Positions 37,841-48,830 of a stretch of DNA of 64,000 nucleotides are shown piece by piece; within the stretch, counting starts at the first letter, position 1, and each line of letters begins with the position of its first letter. The DNA is taken from the NCBI GenBank assembly GCA_963691655.1, contig OY829328.1, positions 33,995,890-34,059,889 on the forward strand, in the 5' to 3' direction. This DNA is from Toxonevra muliebris. Taxonomy: Eukaryota; Arthropoda; Insecta; Diptera; Pallopteridae. The notes under the pieces were generated by a model. The model made no database searches and was not told where the DNA came from. It saw nothing but the letters and a program-made list of their open reading frames with translations. Both the position numbers and the translations under genes were made by a program.

Positions 37841-37877
37841 TAATCCTGCTAAGACTAGGTCAGTCTTAGCAGGATTA
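37841..37877. repeat. perfect 16-bp hairpin
   Basis: TAATCCTGCTAAGACT and AGTCTTAGCAGGATTA are exact reverse complements separated by AGGTC. The hairpin lies at the edge of the LINE fragment that follows. Confidence 0.85.
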
Positions 37878-37959
37878 ACTACTAAACCGTTCCGTCTAGC
37901 CCTATCGGAAATTTCACCAAGTATTGATTCCATAAGCTCACTGCTGGGGACTTACAGAC

Positions 37960-38445
37960 AACTGTAAGTGGCCCTGAAAAAAGCCTCTGATATTCTTCTT
38001 TACGTTAATCACATCAGCCTTAAAAAAGGAGGCGAAGTAGAAGACCACTCAAAAAAAAAATGTCCACAAAAAACTTCTTTAAATTGCAGTAACGCATCTC
38101 TTGCCATTCTTAGAACAGACTCCTATCCTGGTGCCTGGAAAATGTCTCAGATACTAAGGGTTCTTAAACCAAAAAAAAATTCCTACAAAGGTAAACTTTT
38201 ACAGACTTAAAATTATCTAATCCGTTCACTCGAAGATATTTGAAAAAGTTCTTGCCAAGTTAGTCCACCCATGTGATATTACAATGGGCCCTTCAGACCT
38301 AAGTTCGTTCCTAGACAGCCACTTTAACCTAACCTAGTCTACTCAGCTCACACAAATAAAAGAATTATTCCACAACACCAGTTCTGCTTTATACAGAAAT
38401 ATGGTACTATCGAACAAGTTCGATATTTCGCTTTTGAAAAGAAAC
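37960..38445 (+). pseudogene. Jockey-type LINE reverse transcriptase fragment
   Basis: The plus strand reads SLAILRTDSYPGAWKMSQIL then RVLKPKK, then with shifts SVHSKIFEKVLAKLVHP, IIPQHQF and GTIEQVRY. This follows the order of the Jockey/R1 reverse transcriptase N-terminal half ('..FP..WK...I.P..K', 'SKIFEK', 'QFGFR..H.T..Q'). There are several frameshifts and stops, and the catalytic FADD box is absent. Confidence 0.7.
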
Positions 38446-39939
38446 AGTGATGTTGCACCGCATTTCTAGACATAACCCCAAAATTTATTTAGTATTATTT
38501 ATATAAGTATTGGCATACATACAAAGTGCTCATTTCCAAAGTAAAAGACGCTAGGTACTTAATAAATTTTTTTACACTAGATCACACGATATCTTAATTG
38601 AATTACTCAAATTAAGTGAAAATTTGCCACCACTTCAAAGTAATTCACTTTGTTACAAATCCTTTCCGGTATTTCAGAAAGGACTTTCCATATCTCCTTA
38701 CACTAATACCACAATATTGTAGTTACTCGGAATAGGTTCATAAGAAATGAGGTCGGAAATAAAATCTCCTGGATTTTAAAGTTGAGAGACCAATTGTCAC
38801 AAATTTTTTGACAATACCAAGAGGAGTGAGTAAGTGTCAGCTTTATTACTACAGAAATTTCCAGACAATATATAATTTTCCAATAAATACTAAATGATAA
38901 TAACTTAGTATTCACAATTCTAAAATAAAATTTCAAATGAAATTATTACAGCCACGAAATATTGCATATTTTATTTCTTTTTTTAATGAATTTTACTCTT
39001 GTTCAATTGCATTTTAGTACTTATCAATTAAAAAAACTGAACAACAACAATTTACAAATTTGTGCAACTAATTGTCACATTTAACGCATATAGATTTTTG
39101 CTATTTGATCATAAAATTAATAATTATGCTCTGTCATTAACTTCCTAAACCAAGTTATTAGTAATATTTTATTTAAAAAAATTTTGCATAATTAAATAAA
39201 AAGCTTGAAATATATTTTGAAACCAAATAACAGTGGAAATTAAAGCCAAATATAATTACTGTACTCTATATTTAAATAACTTAAAGAAAAAAAAACAAAA
39301 AATTAACCAAACCAGACATGAAAAACCAAATTTTTTTTTACCCACTGTAGTTCCGCTATAATTGCGGCTTGGTAGTGTGCATCCGTTTCCGTTAAATGAT
39401 AAACGCATTTCATGCAGTTTCCGTATTTCTTTAGTACGAATTTGTGTGTGAATATATTCTTGTACGTGCTATTTTTTTTTAAATACTACCTTGTTGGCGT
39501 GTACCAAATTTTTTTCTTTGTATAGTATTGCGCTGGATATTGTTATTGTTTTTATAATTTTTTTTTTTTTAGCAAATTAAACATACTCATATTTAAAATT
39601 TAAAGTAAATACATGTTTATGTTAAATTTTTTAGCATAAATGTGCAAGCGTTTAATTATAAATATGAACAGTGACGGTCAAAATTGTTAACAAAAGTTTT
39701 GAAACTTATACTTCGGTTCAGAACTCAGAAGAATAAAGTTATGAGCACAGGTTTTGATGGCAGTAAAGAAATACTTGAGTATTTTCAAGTACAAGAAAAA
39801 TGCAAGAAAATTTCGATTCGCCTTTAAAAATATAATTTTGAAAACACTTAAAATAGTACTTAAAGATATTTAAAATACCTGAAAAATAATTATTGAGAAC
39901 GGATAATTGGAAAAATACTGATAACTACATGGAAATTGT
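38446..39939. other. dpr13 intron C-D, left part
   Basis: AT-rich intron with no exon. A near-palindrome ACTTGAGTATTTTCAAGT lies shortly before the hexamer array, at about 39773. Confidence 0.55.
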
Positions 39940-41123
39940 TTGTACTTGTACTTGTACTTGTACTTGTACTTGTACTTGTACTTGTACTTGTACTTGTACT
40001 TGTACTTGTACTTGTACTTGTACTTGTACTTGTACTTGTACTTGTACTTGTACTTGTACTTGTACTTGTACTTGTACTTGTACTTGTACTTGTACTTGTA
40101 CTTGTACTTGTACTTGTACTTGTACTTGTACTTGTACTTGTACTTGTACTTGTACTTGTACTTGTACTTGTACTTGTACTTGTACTTGTACTTGTACTTG
40201 TACTTGTACTTGTACTTGTACTTGTACTTGTACTTGTACTTGTACTTGTACTTGTACTTGTACTTGTACTTGTACTTGTACTTGTACTTGTACTTGTACT
40301 TGTACTTGTACTTGTACTTGTACTTGTACTTGTACTTGTACTTGTACTTGTACTTGTACTTGTACTTGTACTTGTACTTGTACTTGTACTTGTACTTGTA
40401 CTTGTACTTGTACTTGTACTTGTACTTGTACTTGTACTTGTACTTGTACTTGTACTTGTACTTGTACTTGTACTTGTACTTGTACTTGTACTTGTACTTG
40501 TACTTGTACTTGTACTTGTACTTGTACTTGTACTTGTACTTGTACTTGTACTTGTACTTGTACTTGTACTTGTACTTGTACTTGTACTTGTACTTGTACT
40601 TGTACTTGTACTTGTACTTGTACTTGTACTTGTACTTGTACTTGTACTTGTACTTGTACTTGTACTTGTACTTGTACTTGTACTTGTACTTGTACTTGTA
40701 CTTGTACTTGTACTTGTACTTGTACTTGTACTTGTACTTGTACTTGTACTTGTACTTGTACTTGTACTTGTACTTGTACTTGTACTTGTACTTGTACTTG
40801 TACTTGTACTTGTACTTGTACTTGTACTTGTACTTGTACTTGTACTTGTACTTGTACTTGTACTTGTACTTGTACTTGTACTTGTACTTGTACTTGTACT
40901 TGTACTTGTACTTGTACTTGTACTTGTACTTGTACTTGTACTTGTACTTGTACTTGTACTTGTACTTGTACTTGTACTTGTACTTGTACTTGTACTTGTA
41001 CTTGTACTTGTACTTGTACTTGTACTTGTACTTGTACTTGTACTTGTACTTGTACTTGTACTTGTACTTGTACTTGTACTTGTACTTGTACTTGTACTTG
41101 TACTTGTACTTGTACTTGTACTT
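39940..41123. repeat. perfect (TTGTAC)n array, about 197 copies
   Basis: 1184 bp of an exact 6-bp repeat, TTGTAC (equivalently TACTTG), with no visible interruption. The three long open frames across it (Cys-Thr, Val-Leu and Tyr-Leu dipeptides) are artefacts of a 6-bp unit lacking stops. It sits in the intron between exons C and D. Such purity suggests very recent expansion, or a repeat whose length in the assembly is not reliable. Confidence 0.97.
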
Positions 41124-42550
41124 ATGCTGGTATCTAAAATTGGACGGCTTTCATCGAAAGCTTTTGTACTGATCTCTCCAAATATTCAAATATTCTTTCA
41201 AAAAACCTTCTTAAGGATATAAGAAATAAGGGCGCTACGGACTTGTAATATGCAAACAATTATATTATTAGGTTTCGTTAAAAGTATGCTAAACAGATTC
41301 AAGTTACAAAAAAAACACACTTATGGGGCATTTGGTTTGATTGGTTGGTTGCCTATCGGGCGAGATTGCCAATAATTAAAAGGAGGCATTCAGTTGTTTT
41401 CTAAAAAAGAGTTCTTTAAAACCTTTCAACCATAATCCGTACACAGTTTTGTATTGAAAATACATTTTTTAGTTTCCTAGAATACATAACTTAAAATTTG
41501 TTACATTACAAGTACGCAGTACTAAGAAAATTGTTTAAAAAACCATGTAAAACCACTAGGAGACTAACAAAATCATTGCATTTGTGTACTGATTTCAAAG
41601 TGAATATGACTTTTAAGTATTCTTCCTTCATCATTGTTCATTTAAAGCCTATTAATTTTAAATAATTAATCCGTGATCTATACAAACTGCCAAATTTGGA
41701 GGAAGTTTTTAAAAAATTTTTCCTAATTAAAATATTAAAGAAGTAGTTTTTGTACAAAATCAGTACATGCATAATTGTAATTAGTAAGCTTTGCAACTCT
41801 ATCGTCAGGATAACTTAGACTAAGAGGCTTGTGGTTGTGATATAACGTCTGTGTGATCATTTCAATTGAATTTTGTCTGATAGCCGAGTTGGATTCAACC
41901 TGTTTCCAAAAGAGGTGTAGAGGAGTAATGAAGAGAATAGAGTGTTCTTAAGGCTCCAATGGTCAGCAATGATGCTGTTCTCCTATTTACAATTGTCTGA
42001 AATGTATATAACTAAAGTTATGGAATAGTTTTAAAGTTTTAGAAAGCTAGTGCACAGTTTTACAGTTTTAACTGTCATTGTATGTTAATTACACACGTAA
42101 ATATTTGTAAAATTTAATTGCATTTTCAATTTGTGTTACATACAAAAAAAATTTGAAAAAACAAACAGCATCAGCTTTTTTAAATACATACATCGTACAT
42201 ATACAGCATATAAAAAAATAATGCCCAGAAAGGAAATCCTGTATGACAGAAAATATGATTGATAGCTTCAAATAAAATATTATAAAAATTTTTTTTATTT
42301 ATTCATATTCTCATTAAAATCGCACGTAAGTCATAAGAAATCAGTGTGAAATAAAAAAGTAAGTTTTTCGATCAGCTTTATTTGTTGAACACAGTAAATT
42401 TGTGGCTTTCGGGCATCTGCCGTCACTCCTTTCATATGTATTATACAAATATGTGGGGTACTCGTATACTTATAAAATATCAGACAGAGGATTTAGTGAA
42501 TAAATTTCGCTCTTCACTACTTTTAGTGCCAATGGGAGTAAGGCTCCATT
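41124..42550. other. dpr13 intron C-D, middle part
   Basis: AT-rich intron with no coding signal. Confidence 0.55.
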
Positions 42551-42656
42551 ACCACTTAACCTTTAGTGGTAGTTGATTTTTATTTCCACTACCACTAAAG
42601 GTTTAGTGGTAGTTAGATTTTATTTCCACTACCACTAAAGATTTAGTGGTAGTGAA
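42551..42656. repeat. 40-bp tandem repeat of hairpin units
   Basis: TTTAGTGGTAGTT starts at 42562, 42602 and 42642, a 40-bp period. Each junction forms ACTACCACTAAA facing TTTAGTGGTAGT, a 12-bp perfect stem with a short loop. Confidence 0.8.
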
Positions 42657-43329
42657 AACTATAGTGCAGTCAAAATTTAGTGATTAGATCCCCAGTCTGT
42701 AAAATATAAAACCTTTGCACTACTACCTGTGCCTACGCGCGTAGTACACATGCAGAACAGAATTATATAGTGGGTTGCTGAGAGCAACACACACATACCA
42801 TACACTTACTTATATGCCCCACATGCTGTGTGAATACAACACAACCTTGACAATGTTGCTGTTACTGTGTTACCGCGTTTAAAAATGGCATACTACATAT
42901 TTGATATAGAAAGCAGCAGCTAAAATTTATCGCGGCTATTGACACGCACGCTCCTTGTGTTACGTTGATAAAACTTAATTAAACGTAAATTTAGGGAATG
43001 AGTTTGCATTCAGTTCAAACTTTTTTCACATATTCTTTGACAAATTAATTAAATTATATTTTTCAGTGAATGCAAAAAAAAATTGAATTACAAAAGTTTT
43101 TAATTTAATACTACCATATTTGATATGGAAATAGATTCAGTTGGTATGAATGATGGTAATGTGGTTGACATGATGAAGTAGCGGATGCAAATGTAAATAG
43201 AGTTGATGGCGTTTTTGATGTACAAACAGATTTCTAACTAGTTTTGTTTTATAATTTAAAAAATATGCATATAGTAAATTGCTAGCATACCACAAATAAA
43301 AGCTTTATCTTTTTTTGGCTTATTTACAG

Positions 43330-43443
43330 ATTTCCAATCATCTGAATTAACAATTTTACGAACGCGTCGTGAACATTCTGGGAATTTTACATGTGTTGCC
43401 AGTAATACACAGCCGGCGAGTGTTTTAGTGCACATTTTTAAAG
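43330..43443 (+). CDS. dpr13: dpr13-like exon D: end of Ig domain 2
   Basis: The acceptor is ttatttacag and the donor is gtaagt. The first two bases complete an Asp codon (TEP-D-FQSSELTI). Then come 37 residues ending ASVLVHIFK and one base that is completed as Gly in exon E. The motif HSGNFTC supplies the F-strand cysteine of Ig2 and an NFT glycosylation sequon. 'SNTQPASVLVHI' is a conserved Dpr G-strand sequence. The intron before it carries the long hexanucleotide array. Confidence 0.9.
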
Positions 43444-44407
43444 GTAAGTCATTGGAAAATTAAACAAATATACATGTACATATGAAATTATAAATCTCAA
43501 TTTAAGGCTATACACCAAATGGTTGTAGTGTTATTTATAAAAATCATATTTATTGAGAGTCGTTTCTGGTTTATCGACGCAGCTCCTGCAAAAATGGTGG
43601 ATCATAACATATTGGCATAGGTAGCAATAGAAAATGCACAGCTACTACTATAGATAATCTGCCAGTAAAAAGCGGGTTTTTAACTTCCAAGGGTTATAGG
43701 ACAGGAATATTAACTAATCAGGAATATTAAGGCCTAAGTGCCCCCCTTTTCTATAGGTTATCCGCGCTTTAAGTTCCATCAAAACTTTCATGACTTTGGA
43801 TACCAAGCCAGTATAACTTTACTCCTATTGGATAGGGTTGAAAGAAGTTCCATGGGATAAGTGCATTTAAAGCTGATTGACAGCCCGAAAGAATGTAAAT
43901 GTAAGCCCCGTATACTTGTCAACATACACATTTTATGACGAATATTTCTATTGAAAGGACCTCTGCTCTAAATATGCAGAAATTGCGGAATTAGTAATGA
44001 TAAAGTATTTTTGAATTATATTTAATGTTCAACAAATGGAAAATTTATTTTTTAGAAAAGGAGGTAGACGCTTTGAACAAATGTAATGCATGTTTTTCCA
44101 ATTCCAACGCCGAAAATGGCGACAAAGCAATTTTAAAAATATAAAATTAGTAGTGACTAAATATCGATATACTCAGATTTAACGGCCGGTTGGTTCACGA
44201 TGTTACAATTATAAGCCTGAATCCTCCCAACAGGGGGAAAAAGCTCTCCAAAAGGCCTTTCGGAGTGTTGACAAGTCAGCTGTAGGCGCTTTCTTTCCGT
44301 ATGGCACACCAAAACGTTTTTAACATTGCTTGTCATTGGAAAAAAGCACACCGTTTTACGCTCCTCTTTGAGTGCTTCGAAAGACTTCTCACGCGATTTC
44401 TGTGTCT
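43444..44407. other. dpr13 intron D-E, left part
   Basis: No exon was seen. The minus frame at 44157-44423 is open for 88 codons but is not recognised. Confidence 0.5.
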
Positions 44408-44625
44408 CCAATAACGTGAACAAATTTTTTCTTCCATTGAATATTCTAAAACGAGAACAAAATTTCTTAGAAACTGTGTACCAATTTTTACCATTTCAGT
44501 AATTTTGGGAATCCTCTAAATAAGTTTACTACAAGAACCTAAGAGAAAAGGTAATATTTAAGGTGAAGATTACCGATTTTTTCTTAATTCAGTTTTGTAA
44601 TTAAAAACGTTACATCCATTTATCT
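44408..44625 (+). mobile_element. pogo/Tigger-like repeat, copy 2
   Basis: This copy matches the repeat at 3200-3450: 'AACGTGAACAAATTTTTTCT', then 'TTCCATTGAATATTCTAAAA', 'CAGTAATTTTGGGAAT', 'TTTACTACAAGAACC' and 'AGGTGAAGATTACC' in the same order. It lacks the CAG terminal part present in copy 1. The adjoining minus-strand frame at 44157-44423 is open, but I do not recognise its product. Confidence 0.55.
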
Positions 44626-45339
44626 ACACCATTTATTAGTTCGCAGATTCGAGCATTGACCATACTTTGTTTGGCCTTGTATTTTCTTAAACTTAAGGCC
44701 AAAAGCTCAAAAATATTTTAAAACATAATATTTCGGAAATCTCACGGAGTACATCTAGAACTTGATATGTTTGAATTTCGACTATTTCGAGTTAGCCGCC
44801 TTGTCCTGCGTAATGTCAGCCGATTGAGTAAAAGAGCAAATAACAGTTAAGGCATCCTCTCATTTGGAATAAATATAAAAAAAAATTACATCATTTACAA
44901 TAAAAATATAATTTTTTTTTTTTTAAGAGTAAATTTTTCTTAAAATTTATTTGCTATTATCTCAAAAACTTTACGTGATCGCAAACGAATTTAATGACAC
45001 CATGACGATAAGTACGGTTATAAAAAAATTAGTACGGATCATGCATAAATAGCTCCTACTTGTAATAAGTTTAAGGATAGAGTAAATTTTTGTAACTGTA
45101 TTTGATTTCAGGCGAGAGGTTATGGGAAATGCTAAATGATTATTTCCCCCTGGATACGGTTCCCAACTTTTTTAAAGATAAGCTCTTCTTGCCTAACTCG
45201 CATACAAATAAAAATTTCAAAGGAAATGATAACATGATTAAAACGAAATTTCAGGGAGCAATAAAAACGCTCTTTAATTCATCATCAATAAATCAAAGGT
45301 AGTTACGGAGTGGAGAGCGGATTGATGGTTCTAAATCAG

Positions 45340-45760
45340 TACGATGTGATTACTCGCATTTAGGTTTCAGGTCATAGGAACATTGAAGGGAATGAGAAAG
45401 CTAATGAATTGAAGCGCTTAAAAGTTTCTATGGGCATGTGCTTAGTTATACCGGCTTTAGAACCTCTGGGAGAGGATTACATACTTATACTACTCCCAAG
45501 TATGAAATTGGAGGGGAATGTCATTAACATTCTGTATTACCTCGGATGCAACATGACCCTCATACAATTATGGTAGGTTCATTAACAGGAATCTGTTAAC
45601 CTTAAGGTAGAACTTGCTTAATCTTAGGAGAAAAAGAAACACTCATCCGTTTTTTTTAGAATACCCAACTTAGACAAGAAGGTATTTCCTCGATAACTTG
45701 AAATGTGGTTGTAGATCGGCCACCATAACTAACCTATCCAACCATATTCATCTTGATAAA
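45340..45760 (+). pseudogene. LINE RNase H fragment
   Basis: The + strand encodes VSGHRNIEGNEKANELKRLK at about 45364, matching the 'W.PGH.GI.GNE.AD.LA' motif at the end of the RNase H domain of I/R1/Jockey-type LINEs. Following frames drift with stops. The preceding open frame (45102-45302) may belong to the same element but has no clear motif. Confidence 0.6.
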
Positions 45761-46513
45761 ACTCGCCACAAACACTAAAAACTGAAAATATTTAATTTGA
45801 AATTAATTGAGTACTAAAAATTTTGTGAAATATTCCATTTATTTTGATTTCACACATACGAAAATTCTACACATTTGTAAATATTTCGGAAAATATTGTG
45901 TAAATTAAATTTAAGTTCGATTTAATTACTTTGATACGTAAATATTTTTGATATATTTTGACACATATACAAATAAAAATAGAGACAGATAAAATGCAAA
46001 GTCAATTTATTTGCAATAAATAAATGCAATTAAAATCAAACAAATTTTTTAGTATTAAGTAATATACATTCTCTGTGAAATATGAAATGTCATACCAAAA
46101 ATATGTAACTATATATTTACATTCGAGTTTACCAAAAATGTAACTATTTTAGTATTGTATGTATATTTTGTATTTATGATAGTTGATATGATTTGAAAAA
46201 TAATTTCTGTTCATATAAATTTAAATACTTTTTTGTACATAAAAATATACAGTAGATATTGCTAAGTAGGCTACGCTGCAATCGCCGTGCATGCAGCAAA
46301 TTTAGGTTTTGTATAAAGGTATCCATTTGAACTGCCCAAAATAATGTTAGAAACTGCTCCAGTATATTTACTCCCCCAGTATTGGAATCTACTTTTGTAC
46401 TTTTAATACATACCTCTGTAGAATAACAAAGTACAGAACAGAGTGATTAGAAATGTTTATTTGTGGCTGTCCTCCTAAAGAAAATCTTAAAAAATTTATA
46501 CTGAAATAACATA
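45761..46513. other. dpr13 intron D-E, AT-rich part
   Basis: Very AT-rich intron. No coding exon or named repeat was seen. Confidence 0.55.
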
Positions 46514-46717
46514 CCACCTTGATCAAAAAGTTCCCGTAATGGAAAAATCGCAGGAAGCACTGAAAACCAAATAAAAAAAAATGTTTCGAGGATTGGATCA
46601 AGCGCTGGTGTGTTGCAGTCGATGGGGATTACTTTGAAGAGGACAATATAGATTTAGATGAATAAACTTGTATTTTTAATTTTCTGAATAAATTCCGGGA
46701 ACTTTTTGATAAGGTGG
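46514..46717 (+). mobile_element. miniature mariner element, 204 bp
   Basis: CCACCTTGATCAAAAAGTTC at the left faces GGAACTTTTTGATAAGGTGG at the right, with TA outside both ends. The inside keeps the last 27 codons of a transposase (46582-46665): CFEDWIKRWCVAVDGDYFEE, then DNIDLDE and a stop, typical of mariner C-termini. The rest of the gene is deleted, so it can only move if an autonomous relative supplies enzyme. Confidence 0.85.
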
Positions 46718-48244
46718 TATAAACATGAAACTATAAATCACAATATTGAAATTATAGTGAACTATGGTATTACCACACAGATCAACCAACCTTGAAAACT
46801 TATACTAACTTCATTGTTCAAACTTTATAGCATTCCCAAATGTATGGTAGCAATATTCGAATTATATGTAAATATCATAGTAAAAACTACCATCATTTGT
46901 CTGTTCATATGTAAATACTTACAAATATTTATAATTGCATTTATTTCTGATATCATTTGATTGTAGTACTTTAAGCGGATAAATATTTACTGTGCTATCC
47001 AAAAAATACCATGAAAATGTTGATATTTATCAAACTACATACCAGAGTATAATCTTTCCAACATGAAATTCATTTTTGCCATGAAATAATTAATTTAAGC
47101 TGAGATTTAAATGCTTTTGCTTATACAAAAATTACCAAATTAATTTCAGTATTAACGTATTTAATGTGTTGGTATTTAATGTTAACGTGAAGAAGAAATT
47201 CCATTCCATTAATGTTAAAATTGTGCACACCTTATGTTGCTGACTATGAGTCGAACTTTCATAATTAACAACAGCAAATTAAATAAAAAACAAAAAACCA
47301 AAATAAATCTCTGGCAGCGAATTCCGTTGTTCGTAGTATCACACTAACTATGAGGCGCACGCGAGATGATTAATAGCTAAACGTTGGTAGCAATGTGTTG
47401 AAAGCTATGAATTTTCGTGACACCTTTTGTGTCAACCAACCAAACATCAACAACAACAGTACTGCCCATGCTCATTCTCCAGCCAGCCAGACAGCCAACT
47501 AATACAAACAAGATCTATTATCATTTTGGGTTAATTTTTATTGTTTGTTTTGTTTTTGTTTTCGCTAAATTAAGTCGGGATATTTTATGTTAAACCATAG
47601 TCACGGCTACTGTAGGATTTTGGTTTGCTATCATTGTTTGGCTAAAAATTAATTGTAGTAAATAAAAAAATGGTTTAAAATAAACTTGAAAACATAATAT
47701 AATTAAATATAATTGAGAAAGTCATCATATCTTGCTAAATCTGTTGACTTTTCACTAAATTAAGAAAACCACTACATGACGTATGAGAGATATTTATGTA
47801 ACATATTGTTCCAAAGAAAAGCAAGAAAATGAAAACGAGATGAGGTAAACTTATGTAAGTCGAAAAGCAACCAGAATCATTGCTTTCTAATTCACTGGGA
47901 AAAATGCAAGTAGCTCTTAAGAAGAGCTTTGGATAATCATATCCTGAAGAGGTTTGATGCAATCATATTTAAAATTTTAATATGATGTCATCGCGAATTT
48001 TTTTTTTTTTTTTCTGTCAAGTGGTGAATTTGTTTCATCCTCGGTTATCGAATTCGAAGTTTCATCTCACATATGTTTTGAAACGTTTTAATTCTGAACA
48101 ACTTTTTTGAACAGTAGTTACCGGTATGGGTACAATAATTTTTGCTCGAAATTATGAACTATCTCGTGCAATGGCAACAAAATTGAGTATTCAGAAAAAA
48201 TATTATGGGATGGGTATATTAAAAAAATAGCAAAACACTCAAAA
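46718..48244. other. dpr13 intron D-E, AT-rich part
   Basis: No exon was recognised. A T-run of about 17 lies at 48000. Confidence 0.55.
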
Positions 48245-48830
48245 TATTTTTGTGATAGCACAGAAACCTTACACCAGACTAGAGACAAGAATGGAAATCA
48301 AGTCACAAATCGGATCAAAATCCAGTCTTCAAATTAAGTAAAAATTCAGACTCAAAACTAGTCTAAAAATTAAAAACAAAGATTAAAATTCAGACAAAAA
48401 CAAAATACCAATTGAAACCAAAAACCAGACCAAAAACCAGACCAAAAAATCCGATAAAAATCCGGTTCCCTAATTGAACCAAAAAGTGATCAAAAAAAGG
48501 TCAAACTCAGGCTAGAACTAAGGCTCAAAGATAACTCAAACCAAAAACAAGCCACAAATTGCATCAAAAATAGACCGAAACAGAACAAAAAATCACACAT
48601 AGTTTCAAATCAAAAGGCAAACCAAAATTTGACAAAAATTAGATCCAAACTTAACCCAAAATCAAACCAAAACTCATACCAAAATTTCATAATAAAAATC
48701 AGACCTAAATTCAGACCAAAAGTTATAGCAAAACTCAAACTAATTCCAGTCAATACTAAGGCCAAAAATTAATACGAATTCAGAACAAAAACCAATCCTT
48801 GCTTATAAACGAAAAACTGTAGGTATAGTA
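48245..48830. repeat. degenerate minisatellite AACCAGACCAAAA-like
   Basis: Variants of AAAACCAGACCAAAA, AATTCAGACAAAAAC and AAATCAAACCAAAAC recur about every 11-14 bp over nearly 600 bp. There is a strong purine/A bias and no reading frame. Confidence 0.7.

Noticed and set aside
39893..41222. Three overlapping long open frames encoding Cys-Thr, Val-Leu and Tyr-Leu dipeptides
   Set aside because: All come from the TTGTAC hexamer, which has no stop in any plus frame. No gene context or splice support.
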